Assembly (NCBI GenBank): GCA_009733575.1
Contig: ML769560.1
Span: 3,275-67,274, forward strand
Length of the DNA: 64,000 bases
Origin: Gymnopus androsaceus JB14
Taxonomy: Eukaryota > Basidiomycota > Agaricomycetes > Agaricales > Omphalotaceae
Direction: 5' to 3'
Shown here: piece after piece, positions 21,650 to 32,545 of the stretch
How the letters are laid out: each line of letters starts with the position of its first letter
Numbering within the stretch: the first letter of the stretch is position 1
The notes under the pieces: model-generated
What the model saw: the letters and a program-made list of their open reading frames with translations, nothing else
The model's database searches: none
What the model was told of the DNA's origin: nothing
Program-made: the position numbers and the translations under genes

Positions 21650-24600
21650 CTACGCTAAAATGTACTCCAATTCTCCCATTGCAATACCTCTGGATCCCGC
21701 TGCAAGCTCTTGCAACACCTTGACCCACTTGCTCTGGCAAAACACTGCTAGGTTCCTTCGCATTGCTATCTGATGAGCAGCATAAGCAGAGCATCCCTCA
21801 ATCACTTCCGGGACCATGTCATGGAATTGAGCATTCAGGCTGTCAGCAGCACATTTCTCCCACTGTAGTGCCTGTTTTTCAAATGTTAAAAGTGACCATT
21901 GCATCTCTTCCTGAATGAGAAGACATTCCTCCTGCCATTGGTGAGCCCTGGCAGAGGCCTTACACCAAGAAATCCTCAAGCCTAGGAAACGGATTAGATA
22001 CTATTAAAGGGGTTTTCAATGAAATGAAGACATACTATCATGAATTGCCTTGTTGTCCTTGCAGTTTACACCCATTGCATACTATATCCAAGACAATGTG
22101 AAATCCATCTCCCGTTCATCATGCAGAGCATCTTGTTTGATACCGCGAATATCCTCAGCATTAAGCTTTCGCAGTCCACTGGTGACATGACCAACTGCTT
22201 TGGCATGTTTGTCCACCATAGCAAACAACATCCTGTACTTCGCTGCACATGCATCGATCTTCGTGGAAATCACATTCACAGTTTGGTTGCTTTTTGTTCC
22301 ATTGTATTGACCATGTAGGTACTTCAGCTTGTAAGCAATGAGGCCAGTGTGCACCAGCAAATGCTTTTGCATTTGTTCAAGCGAATCATGACAGTAAGCA
22401 TACTGCAATCGCCATTTGATATCAAGCAAGGCTTTCGAGCATGCTCCACCAAGATCAACAATTTCAGATGGTAGGAGTAAGGGAATGTTCCAAAGAGCGC
22501 TATTGCCAGGTTGCGAGTTGAGCTGGTCATGAAGGACCACCGCATGAGGGATGTGGAGCTGCTGGGCTTTGAAGAAGGCATCCATTCGGCTGAGGATGCT
22601 AAAGCCACGATCCAAGAGTTGTGCTTTCTGCAGGTCTGTCAGATGCAGGCTTTGATGCTTGGAGTCCCATTTAAAATGTTGGCTATAAACATCATAAGTG
22701 AGCAGTCAATGAAACAGACCAAAACTGAGGACTCACATAACTTCTTTGAGATCCAAACCTTCCGCAATAAGAGTCGTCACTGATACAGTCACTTCAATTG
22801 CTTTCTTCCCGAAGTCCTTCCTTGTACGCTCTTCCTCCTCAAGTGCTAGCTCCAAGCGCACGTGATGTCCAGTAGCAGCTATTCAAAAACAATGCACAAT
22901 TAGTTACAACCTAACAGCAAAGCACAGTGCTACTTACAGCGAACTTTAGGAATACAGTGACGGCAACTATTGAGGAACCACCCAAGAGTATTTAAATTGT
23001 CATTGTAATGGTTTCAAGCTTATTACTAGTCATAGCGACTATCTAAAATGCTGAAATATATTGTGTATATACTAGACATTGTACTTTACAATATGAATGT
23101 AAAAAAGATACAAAATAGATCAGGATAACTGCTTTCCCAATTTGGGGTGGTTCATCAATAGTTGCTGTCACTGTAAATGGATTAGGTTTATTATCAAGCT
23201 CCCAGGTCTTTTTGGTCTCAGCCCATTCCTTCACATACTCGGGCTTGATGCCCTTGGTCAGGTACTTAAGGGCTTCAACTTGTATGGGCCTGTTCTCCAG
23301 TGCTTCCTCTGCACGATCTAACAAGTAAGATGCTACAGACAGTGAGTGAGTGCTAAAAATGAAACATGACAAGAAATGCACCTAGAGTTATTGTCTTTCA
23401 CCAATTCCAATCACCAAAATGTTCATCCAACATGTCCCAATGCGAGCCAGGTCCCATCTTTTTCGTACTACCTGCCAAGCTATTTGAAACAGCCCAAGCA
23501 CATTCTGGACCCTCTGTGTCAGTTTGACTAACACCAGGCACCCAGTTAAAGGAGAAAATGTTTTGGCATTGCTCAATATGAGCATTGAGATGAAATTTGG
23601 GCACCAATAGCTGGAATGCACTGCAAGGTTGGGTTGGGTGAAAAGGCACAGGGTACATTTTGAGATGGTTGAAGAGACAAACACTCCAATGACACATAAC
23701 ATCGTATCCACTGGTAATAAGCTTTGGTGTCTTGTACATCATAGATCGACACCAGATGTAGTCAAGGTTGATTTGGCTAAACAAAGTTGAGAAATAAGAT
23801 AAAAGTGATGAGATAAGAAATGTACCGTTTGCCATAGCATAGATTGCATGTTGACCTGGGTTGAAAGCAATCATGCCTTGCACAAAACACAGAAGCTATT
23901 TCTCGCAATGTGAGATTCTTTTCTCACCGACTGTTTGATTCATGGATGGCTTTGTGATCATTGCAGGTGGGCTTTGTTGGAGGTAATTTCTTATCAAACT
24001 CATTGACATGTGCCATGAAATTGGATCCCGCTCCTCTGAGGAAGTATTCAACCTGGTGCACTTTATTTTCATATCTTGAGCAGTGAACAGTTTGTAGATG
24101 AAGCTGCAAGGGTATTTAGAAGACCAAACCAGAAAAGGCAGAGGATGTTCACCTTTTGGATGGATGAGCGGACTCGTAGTCCGGCGGAAGGTTTATATCA
24201 GGATAAGGCAAGCCACACAAACAACTGCGAGATCTCCCATTTGAACACTATCACAACCATTTGGATCATGGCCTCTTCCGTGACGCTTGTACAAACAAAC
24301 TGTCCGCCACTGTCTGGAAGCACGCATGAATTCTCGAAGATGAGACTATAGAAACCGTAAGAATAGAATCAAAAAATGCAGGGCTCAGTGGAACATACCG
24401 GTGGAACGTTCATTCCTGTGTTGTCTGTCAGGCGCTCTAGGGTTTTGTAGAATTCAGAACTGGATGTCTTTGTCATAAGGTTTAACATTTGGAAATGCTC
24501 CAAGCAGTCGAAGCTCACTGCCGTCTTGGGGTTACTGATAGTTGCAGGCCAAAGTTGTGCACACAGGAGCTGTTGGCAATGGGTATCAGCTAGATGACAA

Positions 24601-25511
24601 GTGCAGTATTGAACCATGATATTTTGGATCCCACTCTTGTCAACGACATTAAGGGTCCCTAGCGAGGCTATGCTGACCATCAAGCAAGGCTTCTCTTTCG
24701 TATATCCACCTAATTCTAAGATCAACCCACAATCCTTGAGAGTGCGGCGCACGAAGAATTGGCCATTCCATTGCTATGGCAAAGAGTCATTAGTAATTGA
24801 ATATCCCTAGAAAAATGGAACGTACTCACCTCCAGCCTATGGAAAGGCATGTAAGCATGGCAATCTACCATACAATCTTCACAGTAAAGTTCCGGCGTAT
24901 AACAATCGCAACAACGATGTGGATTATCAATGACAAAATTACAACCACAACAACACTGTGTACGGGTAGAAAATTGGCCTCGTCCTTCAAGCCATAGCAT
25001 CTCCTGAACATACAAATTTAACTCAGGATGCCATTCTGCTAGTTTCTGGCATTGCAATGAGCTAAGGAAAGGCAAGAACTTTGGCCATACTCACATTTCG
25101 TGACCCATCTTTATTACATCTGAAACTGTCCTCCTCATCTGCATCAATCTCTTCACCTGCTAAAGGTTTTGAAGCCTTTTGTCCAAAGTCTTGGAAGGAA
25201 TAAGAGACAAGGCTGAGTGTCGTTGCAATAGATGTCCGGATTAATAAAGGAGTATCCTGCAGGGGCATGAAGCTGGTTGGTGTTGGTTCAATTATTGGCT
25301 CCTCTTCTTCAGAATCACCGGAATCATTGAAGTTAGTGGAGTGGTGAGAAGTTCGAGAGTTAGAGGAAGTAGATGTAGATATATTGATGTGACTGTAATG
25401 AACAGGCTTTTTTGGACGTTCAGGCTTGTGGAAAGGCTCCTCATCCTCAGATTTGCTGTGGTCATTGGTCGAGACCCTGGCACTGAGTGTTTTGAATTTT
25501 TTGTACTTCAT
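21650..25511 (-). pseudogene. KDZ transposase with CxC2-type cysteine cluster, broken
   Basis: Read on the minus strand: an acidic/Ser-rich N-terminus (25086-25511), then a cysteine cluster (CCCGCNFVIDNPHRCCDCYT, LYCEDCMVDCH; about 24835-25060) of the CxC2 type typical of KDZ proteins. WNGQFFVRRTLKDCGLILEL (24370-24760) follows, then a degraded first catalytic region (about 23930-24350, with a 1-nt frameshift near 24210). The core (23398-23883) has SGYDVMCHW, VPKFHLNAHIEQCQ, GVSQTDTEGPECAWA and HFGDWNW. The C-terminal helical region is 21650-22615. Family members are rolling, RNase-H-fold DNA transposases of fungi. A Tc1/mariner MITE interrupts the frame at 22957-23173. With two independent lesions this copy cannot make an active protein. 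Confidence 0.92.
22957..23173 (-). mobile_element. Tc1/mariner-type MITE, copy 2
   Basis: A 217-bp element flanked by TA (22955-22956 and 23174-23175), with the same ends as the copy at 8125-8344 but inverted. It lies within the KDZ coding sequence. Removing it with one TA joins the minus-strand codons of NKPNPF to IPKVRC in frame, which shows that the insertion hit an open frame. Its own sequence adds a short tail and a stop. Confidence 0.92.
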
Positions 25512-25860
25512 GAAGAGGTCAGAGATAGAGAAAAGAGATCATACGTACACAGAATACATATGCGTCCATTGCCTCTTACATATATACATTAACCAAGGTA
25601 TCTATAATGGCTTTGTAGCTTAGTGGTAACGTGTACTGAAATATTTAAAGTGTCATTGGTTCAAATCCAATAGGGCCCTATTATTTGTTGACCTCTTGGA
25701 AACATAGATTTTTTTGTCGCACGCAACATTAGTCCAGATTCTTTTTAGCAAGGGCATGCCCTCAATGTGCTTATACTCTGAATAAAACATGCTAGATGAA
25801 TTACTATTTTGTCAACATATAAGCAACAAGAAATACATATACATCAGTCTGCAAAGGTAA
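25512..25860. other. Intergenic, with a tRNA-like segment
   Basis: Upstream flank of the KDZ transposase on the minus strand and 3' flank of the next minus-strand gene. The only structured sequence seen is the tRNA-like segment at 25609-25679. The likely KDZ promoter must lie here. Confidence 0.35.
25609..25679 (+). repeat. tRNA-like pseudogene or SINE head
   Basis: 71 nt, the length of a tRNA. It has TAGCTTAGTGGTAAC as A-box/D-arm and a perfect T-arm ATTGG-TTCAAAT-CCAAT. The acceptor strands GGCTTTG and AGGGCCC pair poorly and the D and anticodon stems do not close. I therefore call a tRNA-derived relic, not a functional tRNA. Confidence 0.4.
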
Positions 25861-26930
25861 CTATTCATCATACTGGCCCCCCGGATAGACCCAACGAAGA
25901 CCATCTGCCCAAGGTCGTAGCTCGGAGCACAGTTCATCTTCTGGCGCGATAGAAAACGGAACGTATGGGGGAAAAGGTGTGTGAACAGTGAGAAAAGTGA
26001 AAGGAAGACGGTTCAAACGCATCCAAGATACAACCGCATGTGAGAGTTCTTTGGACCACGTTTCTTTCTGAATAGTGGCAACAGTTGCAGTCGGATGCTT
26101 AAGAACCCTCTCTAGAAATGATTCAAGGGCCTGATGATGTAGAGTCAGACTAGCAATTGACAAAATAAATGGAAATGACACACCTGCTGCAACATACCCC
26201 AATACTTCGCAGCCTGCTCAGATCCGTGCTCGGCCATAAATGCCTTGATCTTCAATTTGGAATCCTAAATGAAATTGATAAGTATAAGCATTGATATCAA
26301 AGACAATGAAATTAAACAAACCGCAATGTGCAAAGACAATGTTAAATTAGCAAGTGTGTTGTGTCGAAGTAGATGATTGGCATCATCAGGGAGGCTCTTC
26401 CAAAGAAAACGTTTGATATCTTCATCCAGATCCTCATCAAAATCTCCACAGTAAATGATGCGCGTGAGCCGATCTGTGTGCTGGGCCAACACCTTTCGTC
26501 CAGGAGTACAGTCTTCAGGGAAAGCAAAAAGCCACATGTAAGTAGTTTGATGAAAGAAATTGGCTATCTGTCCGAGCTTCTTTGCATGCACATAGGCAGG
26601 AAGTAAAGCAAGACCAAAAGACTTTCAGGCAGCATAATCCTGCCAAAAATCAAAATGACCATGGTATGGAGAGTTGACGTGTTGAGTCTTCAATAGATAA
26701 TCCTGATGTAATTTGAACTTGGTTCGTTTGGACCCAAATGGTAAGGGACAAACTTGCATCCGCGGCTCCTTTTCAAAATGTTAGCATCGGCAATAGCCAG
26801 ACTCAAGCAACATACCAGGGAATAAAACTTTGATGCCACATTGGCTTGCCAAGATTCTAGATCTATCCTGTATCAGCATTGCGATGACATTTCAGCCATA
26901 TCCTTCATTGGAAAATTGAAGTTTATGAAT
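25861..26930 (-). pseudogene. Decayed gene, uncharacterised basidiomycete family
   Basis: The minus strand encodes KKLGQIANFFHQTTYMWLFA, FPEDCTPGRKVLAQHTDRL, CGDFDEDLDEDIKRFLWKSL and DDANHLLRHNTLANLTLSL (26300-26591). After an intron come DSKLKIKAFMAEHGSEQAAK (about 26195-26265) and LESFLERVLKHPTATVATIQ to the end at 25864. Upstream, the frame HVNSPYHGHFDFWQDYAA runs into a TGA at 26625-26627 before KSFGLALLPAYVHAK. The rest of the open frame is well preserved, so inactivation may be recent. I recall similar hypothetical proteins in Agaricomycetes, but no function is known. Confidence 0.55.
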
Positions 26931-27130
26931 CAGAAAGTTTATGAAGCAACAAGCCAGAGTTAAAGGTTCAATGGTGCTAACGTCCAATTGTGGGTGCTTA
27001 TGCTCCAGCCACTCTCAGTGCTTCCAACTATACAGCTTGAATGGTGCTGTACTTCTTCAATTTGATTGGGCTCTTGCTTTTTACCACCTCTATCTAGCTC
27101 TATCCCTTACTCAACTTTTTCCTGCTGCTC

Positions 27131-28643
27131 ATGTCTCTTGTTATCGAAGCGTTTATTAATTTTGAAAGTCACAACAGTCTTATTGACCATCTCACGAGTG
27201 CCTATGCAGAGGCTAAACGACATGGTGAAACACCTCTTTTCCTCACGGCAACATATATGCGGTGGATCCGCACTTTTCCACAGGACTCTCAACAGCTATC
27301 AGCCCAAAAAATACCATGGGAAACGGGCCTCTAAGCCTGTATATCCTCCTAATGGAACGCCGCAAACTTCTGATTACTTGGACGTGGTTAAATCCACACT
27401 CAAATCCATTTGTAGAGTAGGTCTTTGATTTAATCTCATCATGAGGTACCCTCTAATCTTTTACGTTCAGGATTCACACCAGATTGTTGATGCCATGTTT
27501 GAATTTGTGCTAGAAGGCGCGTTGCTCAACCAGGAGCAGCGCTTGATTGATGTGAGAATTCTCTTCCAATTCATGCTTGCATTTATGAAGTAACCTAATT
27601 TACAGTACATCGAAGTAGTCATGGGCAAGAATCATGACTCTATCTGACTCTTGACTCTTTGCTAGGATACTCTCACTCCAAAACCCATGATCTTAACTCT
27701 AGCCATGAGTAGAATCACTTAAGCACAAGTGACTCTAGGATAGGATCACCTAGAGTCAAGAGTCAAATCAATCCAAGGATACTCTAGAGTGAACATTGAA
27801 TAACCCAAAAGTGTTGTATTAGATGTATTAAATATTAGTATACAACCCTCAGCAGTAGCAATATTGATGTTTCAGATATGTTTCACTCATAATACATCAT
27901 ATACAGCACATAGCAAGTATTTAAGAGTATCCTTGCTAGAGTATCCTAGGTCCCAAACCAGGTGATTCTAACTCTACTCCAGAGTAGAGTCATGATCCTT
28001 TTTTTCTTGTGGTATGACTCTATCCTAGAATCATTTTCAAGGATCATGACTAGAGTATCCTTGATGATTCATGATTCTTGCCCATGACTACATCGAAGAG
28101 GCTTTGGAAAAGTCGATCAGGATTGCGGGGCCCTTTATCAAGCACATCAAAAAATCTACCTGGATGGCTGAGCTAGAGCATGCGGTCTATTGTTGAATGG
28201 TATATAACCATTTGCTGCTCTCAATGATCACGTCTGACGAGGCGTTCATGTGTCTCCCTCCTTGTTACGTCTGCTACTTGCCCGAAATGCCCAACAAAGC
28301 GTTTTTGATGAAGTGGAGACTCCCTACCCCTATACTGGATCATATCAATGGTCAGGAGGACAAAATATATGATGAACTAATGTCCAACTGGGAAGAGAAG
28401 CTTCGATCTGTCCATTCTGACTTCCTTGGGTCCAATGGTTTCCTTAGTGATCGTGACCAGGAGGAAGACAAGAGTGTTGATGGATCAGAGTCAGCAGCTT
28501 TGGTGGAGGAGGAGGAGGAGGTTGAGCTCAAGTCTATGAGCAATGACAATTATATCCCTGATGCTGATGATGAAAGCGACAGCAATGATGAATTCGACAA
28601 TGGGGCAGATGAGGAAAAATCTCCATGGATTAAACTCTACTAA
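27131..28643 (+). pseudogene. Decayed gene with acidic C-terminus, carrying a hAT MITE
   Basis: Starts MSLVIEAFINFESHNSLIDH. A frameshift near 27270-27290 leads into RTLNSYQPKKYHGKRASKP. Exon 27471-27551 encodes QIVDAMFEFVLEGALLNQEQ. The next exon (27606-27615 plus 28099 onward) reads YIEEALEKSIRIAGPFIKHI and is split by a 475-bp hAT MITE. A TGA at 28194-28196 follows ELEHAVYC, then MVYNHLLLSMITSDEAFMCL and a strongly acidic tail ending at 28643. The splice sites (27417-27470 and 27552-27605) are clean. Family and function are unknown. It is divergently oriented to the gene at 25861-26930. Confidence 0.55.
27616..28090. mobile_element. Non-autonomous hAT MITE, 475 bp
   Basis: The inverted ends begin TAGTCATGGGCAAGAATCAT, of the hAT type. 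A perfect 8-bp duplication CATCGAAG flanks it (27608-27615 and 28091-28098). The interior is made of repeated ATCATGACTCTA/GACTCTAG-like motifs and has no transposase. It splits an exon of the host gene; taking it out with one target copy restores the local frame. The ends differ from those of the hAT elements at 16926 and 61573, so it belongs to another family. Confidence 0.92.
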
Positions 28644-28866
28644 AAATCAGTACTTATCGATCTGCTCACATTTATATAGTAGGAGTACTATTTCTTGTAA
28701 CCATTTTTCTTGAATGATTTTGATATGTTGATTCTATTGATTGCAATGAGTTTAAGCTTTACTGATTACTGACTCGAAAACGTGAGTTCAATTCTCATGG
28801 GACGGACTTTGAATTCAAGCCACCAACTGGCAAGTTTATTTTGTAAGCACGTCCTTCTTTACCATC

Positions 28867-29530
28867 ATGTCCTCTAATCTGCTTGCTTATTTCAAAATCG
28901 AACCAAGCGAAGTTGTCAAGGCTGTAAAAGCAATTCTTACCAGTGCCATCTCAATTTCTCCAGATACAAATTTTACAATGTAAGTATTGATGTTTTCAGG
29001 TCTGTATCAACTAACCAAGCTTTCAGTGAAGGGACCAAAGCTATATTCATGATGCCAAACACCCCCTCTGCCCAAGAATGAGTGTAAAGCAAGATCACGG
29101 AAGCTTTTTGTTGAGGCGTTCTTGGTGCCTTTGAGCATATCTGCCGCGATCCTGATCAACCAAGTCATCGAAAGAAGCTCCCAGCTTATGCCCATGTTGT
29201 CAGGGCTCAATGATTGAAGGTCTGGCCTGTCAAGCCAGTCAAGGAGGGCGGCCCTGTTGACCGCTTGGCCTTCATCCGAGAGGAGATGTTGGTAAGTACA
29301 ATTTAAGTAACTAATTGGTTCTCAAAATCACGATTAAAACCTTCCACAACAGGACATAATGAACGAAATTCCCCTGGTGACTGTGCGCCATATCACCCTG
29401 AATGGTTCTGCTGGGGTCAAAGGTAAACGGGAGCCCTATGGTGCTTTGCCTAGCTGGACCAATTGGTGCAAAATGCTTTTTGACCATCTGAACGCATCCA
29501 GCTGCCAAATCTGAAGAAATTGGGCATACT
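28867..29530 (+). pseudogene. Decayed small gene, family unknown
   Basis: ATG at 28867 gives MSSNLLAYFKIEPSEVVKAV. A GT-AG intron follows the codons for DTNFT, then EGTKAIFMMPNTPSAQE and a stop. Downstream the same strand keeps the block RDPDQPSHRKKLPAYAHVV, a TGA at 29211-29213, then KVWPVKPVKEGGPVDRLAFI. After an intron (about 29292-29352) comes NEIPLVTVRHITLNGSAGVK. Together these look like one broken gene. No domain recognised. Confidence 0.4.
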
Positions 29531-29670
29531 AAGGCTCTCGGTATGGAGAAGCTGCTTGGTACCCGTATACCATCCCATAAAGAGCATATTTTGCTAATTT
29601 TATGGGTCGTATTGTTATGGCCGTAACCGTATACGGTATGGTGCGGATCCCTATAAGAGACTTTTATTGC

Positions 29671-29985
29671 ACTCAATTCTGATTGAGGTTGAAACAATGC
29701 TACCCAGGCCATGAAGGTCCTGCAGTAACACAACATCTGGCCCTGATGCCCAGCACACTGTTTGCTTGACCCTTCATGTTCATCAAGATGCATGCAGGTT
29801 GGTTGAGGTCAAGAGAATAAGAAAACTGGCGCTCAAATTCCAATTGAGGTTGAAGCAAGGCTACCCAAGCCATGAAGATCTTGCAGTAACACAACCTCCA
29901 GCCCTGATGTCCAGCATGCCATTTGCTGAACCCTTCACGTTCATCAAGACACAGGTTGAGGTTAAGAGAATGAGAAAAATAGGCG
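29671..29985 (+). repeat. ~163-bp tandem duplication
   Basis: Two adjacent diverged copies start near CAATTCTGATTGAGGTTGAA (29674) and CAAATTCCAATTGAGGTTGA (29834). Both contain AGGCCATGAAG/AAGCCATGAAG, CAGTAACACAACATC/CCTC and TTCATCAAGA. The sequence is probably non-coding. Confidence 0.75.
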
Positions 29986-30940
29986 TCCCAAATATCACCT
30001 GATTTTTAGCGCTGAAAATGGCACTCCAGCATTAGCTGCATTCGGCAACTTGTCTGAGTTAAAATACTTGGGTGTGGGATTCAGCATTTTTACTCACTCC
30101 CACAGCCACGCTCCCTCAAGTATAACCCCTCTTGTCCTTCAATCTCCCATTAAAGCTGCAAACTTGCTGATATAGTGAGTTTTTGTTTGCCACACTTGGA
30201 GGGGGGGCCAGGTTCCAGTTGTCAACAAGCTGCTGTCTGTTATCACTTGTTCATCCACTTATTGTGCCAAATTTAAGCACCAAAACACCCAGCATGCATA
30301 AATTTGAAAACAACAATATGTCAATAATGAAAATAGGTCAAACACTGACTTGGTAATTGAGTTTTCTGTTCTTCAATGTAAATAATAACATTTGGTAGTG
30401 GTGCAGTAGCTGCCGTGATGCTTTGTTCCCACGCATGGAGTTTGAGAGAATGAGGATTCTTGGAAATCAACTGGAGTCAGTGGAATTGGCTCCCTGTTCC
30501 AGATCAATCTGCTTTGGCTCTCCAGGAAGTGGTGCCTGCATTGAATTGATAGGTATCAATGAAGAAGGTCCAGGGGATAATTTCTTGGTTTTTCCAGCTT
30601 GTTGGAATGCTGCCACAAAGAATAAAAAGCAATGCTCACCTTATCATGTAAGAATCATTTTTGTTATCTGGTAGACTGAACTCACAAATGATGCTCACAA
30701 GGCACTCTATGTCCAGAAAATGCAGGAAAAGGTAGAACCCAACCCACTGTTTGTGGTCAACAGGTGAACCATAGGAAATTGGGTATGCCCAATTTCCTCA
30801 AAACTGGGTATGATCCCATTGTAGAGCCTAGTTGCACCACACACCAGTGACTAGATTGAACAAATGTTGTGCATCTCAAATTTACCAGACAAGATTAGAT
30901 ACCAGCAAGTATGAATCATTCAAATAAGTACAGGACACTA
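29986..30940. other. No recognisable gene
   Basis: AT-rich sequence with a short G-run at 30200-30210. A minus-strand segment near 30430-30570 reads SLIPINSMQAPLPGEPKQID before a stop and could be a coding trace. The plus-strand frame at 30423-30674 has no domain. Nothing firm is supported. Confidence 0.3.
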
Positions 30941-31536
30941 CATGTGCAAGCTTTCAAATGCTTTCTCCAATCCTTTTTTGGAATTAGCAACTAGCTTCCA
31001 AAGTTCTGCAGCTTCAATGCTTCCCTTGAGAAACTTCTCATATGCTCCTGGTAAGCGCTCTGAGGTGACAATAGACAAGCCACATTACAGAAGTGCTTCA
31101 CCTTTCTCTGAATATGGTAGATTAGGCAAACTTGTCCCATGCCACTGGTTGGGCTGCCCAAAGGTTGCTGAATTTGAGGAGGACTGTATCCAGATGGCAT
31201 AGTCTGATAAGTAGAAATGTGCACCCATGTCCTTTTTCAACATGTCGCGGAATGTAGTCCAAGCTATAGACCATTTGTGGGGTTGATCCTTATAGTGTAT
31301 AGCCCTACAACATATCATCAGTATACCTGCATTATGAATGGGCACCTTTTCTAACCTTGCATAATTCTGAGCAAACACCCCTTGCAGTGGTGCTAAGTGT
31401 GCATTCTCAAATGTTATTGGTACACCATTGACTTCCACAGTATAGGACTGCTCCCTCCCACCACCATGAATGCCAGTGTCCATATGATATAGACCTTTAT
31501 CTTTGATGAATCCTTCAATATCATCAATGGCTTCCT

Positions 31537-32202
31537 CAGCTGTAGCTGTAAGTTCAATGCATAGTATCGGGACAACTGTCCTACTGGATAATATACGTAG
31601 TAACGGGACATCTGTCCATCTCTATATTTCTCAATATTGCTTTGAATCATAGAGGGCCAACGAGGCATCATGGGAAAAAACGGACAAAATTTTCGAGCCT
31701 TATGCATGATACAACCCTGACCACCACTGCCTAACCCTAACAATCCTAACATTAATAGCAGGGCAAGCCCCGCACCCCTAAACCCTAACCTCCCTAACCC
31801 CTAACCTGTGTGGACCAGGTTAGGGTTAGCGCTAGAACAATTCTATTACATCATGTATGGACCAGGTCAGGGTTAGCATTAGCTAACCCTAACCCTAACA
31901 TTTCTATTTGGTGCAGGTCAGGGTTACTTAGTGTTAACCCTAACCCTATAAGGTCAGGATTATTAAGGTTATAGATAGTTAGGTTAAAACTAGGGTTAGG
32001 CAGTGGTGGTCAGGGTTGCATCATGCATAAGGCTCGAAAATTTTGTCCGTTTTTTCCCACAATGCCTCGTTGGCCCTCTACAGCTATGGCTATTATTATG
32101 GCCATAGGCATATATAGTAGGGTGGACAGATGTCCCATTACTATGCATATTATCCAGTAGAACAGTTGTCCCAATACTATACATAAGACTCACAATCACT
32201 GG
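31537..32202 (+). mobile_element. MULE-like MITE, copy 2 (complete)
   Basis: 666 bp with long inverted arms of about 130 bp: the left starts CAGCTGTAGCTGTAAG and the right ends CTCACAATCACTGG. Both contain GGGACAACTGTYCTACTGGA and inner ends AGAGGGCCAACGAGGC. A 9-bp duplication TGGCTTCCT flanks it (31528-31536 and 32203-32211). The 9-bp target and long arms suggest a Mutator-like element. The core is built of CCCTAA/TTAGGG-like telomere-type motifs and GCAGGGCAAGCCCCGC-like sequence. There is no transposase. It splits the host codons between GPKEA and IDDIEGF. Confidence 0.9.
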
Positions 32203-32545
32203 TGGCTTCCTTTGGTCCAAACACTTTTGCAAGGTTCCAAAATAAAGCAAAAACTAATGCAGCTTGATAGTGTATCTCCTGCTTTTCATCTTCTGGCAGA
32301 TTCTGATCCTCAAAGTTCCTTGCAAAGTTGAACTCAGTCTTTACGCGTGATCCTGCAGACTATCCACACAACACAATGGATACAGAATCCTCCTTCTGTA
32401 GATGAATGAGTTTATGTTCTCAAAAATTATGCGTGAAAACTTACCCAAACATTCTTCTCCATGTCCACGTTATTGTAGTGGTACTAGTTCTGATAGTAGC
32501 CAGAAGCTAGAATCTGAATCAGCACTGTTTTGTGCAAGGTTCTTT

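Noticed and set aside
22511..22783. Plus-strand open frame within the KDZ region
   Set aside because: It is the shadow of the conserved minus-strand KDZ C-terminal coding sequence.
24076..24351. Plus-strand open frame near the KDZ catalytic region
   Set aside because: The minus strand carries the conserved KDZ blocks here; the plus-strand frame shows no similarity to any family.
28741..28815. Third tRNA-like sequence (GTGAGTTCAATTCTCAT)
   Set aside because: The T-arm is good, but no A-box at the right distance and no acceptor pairing were found.
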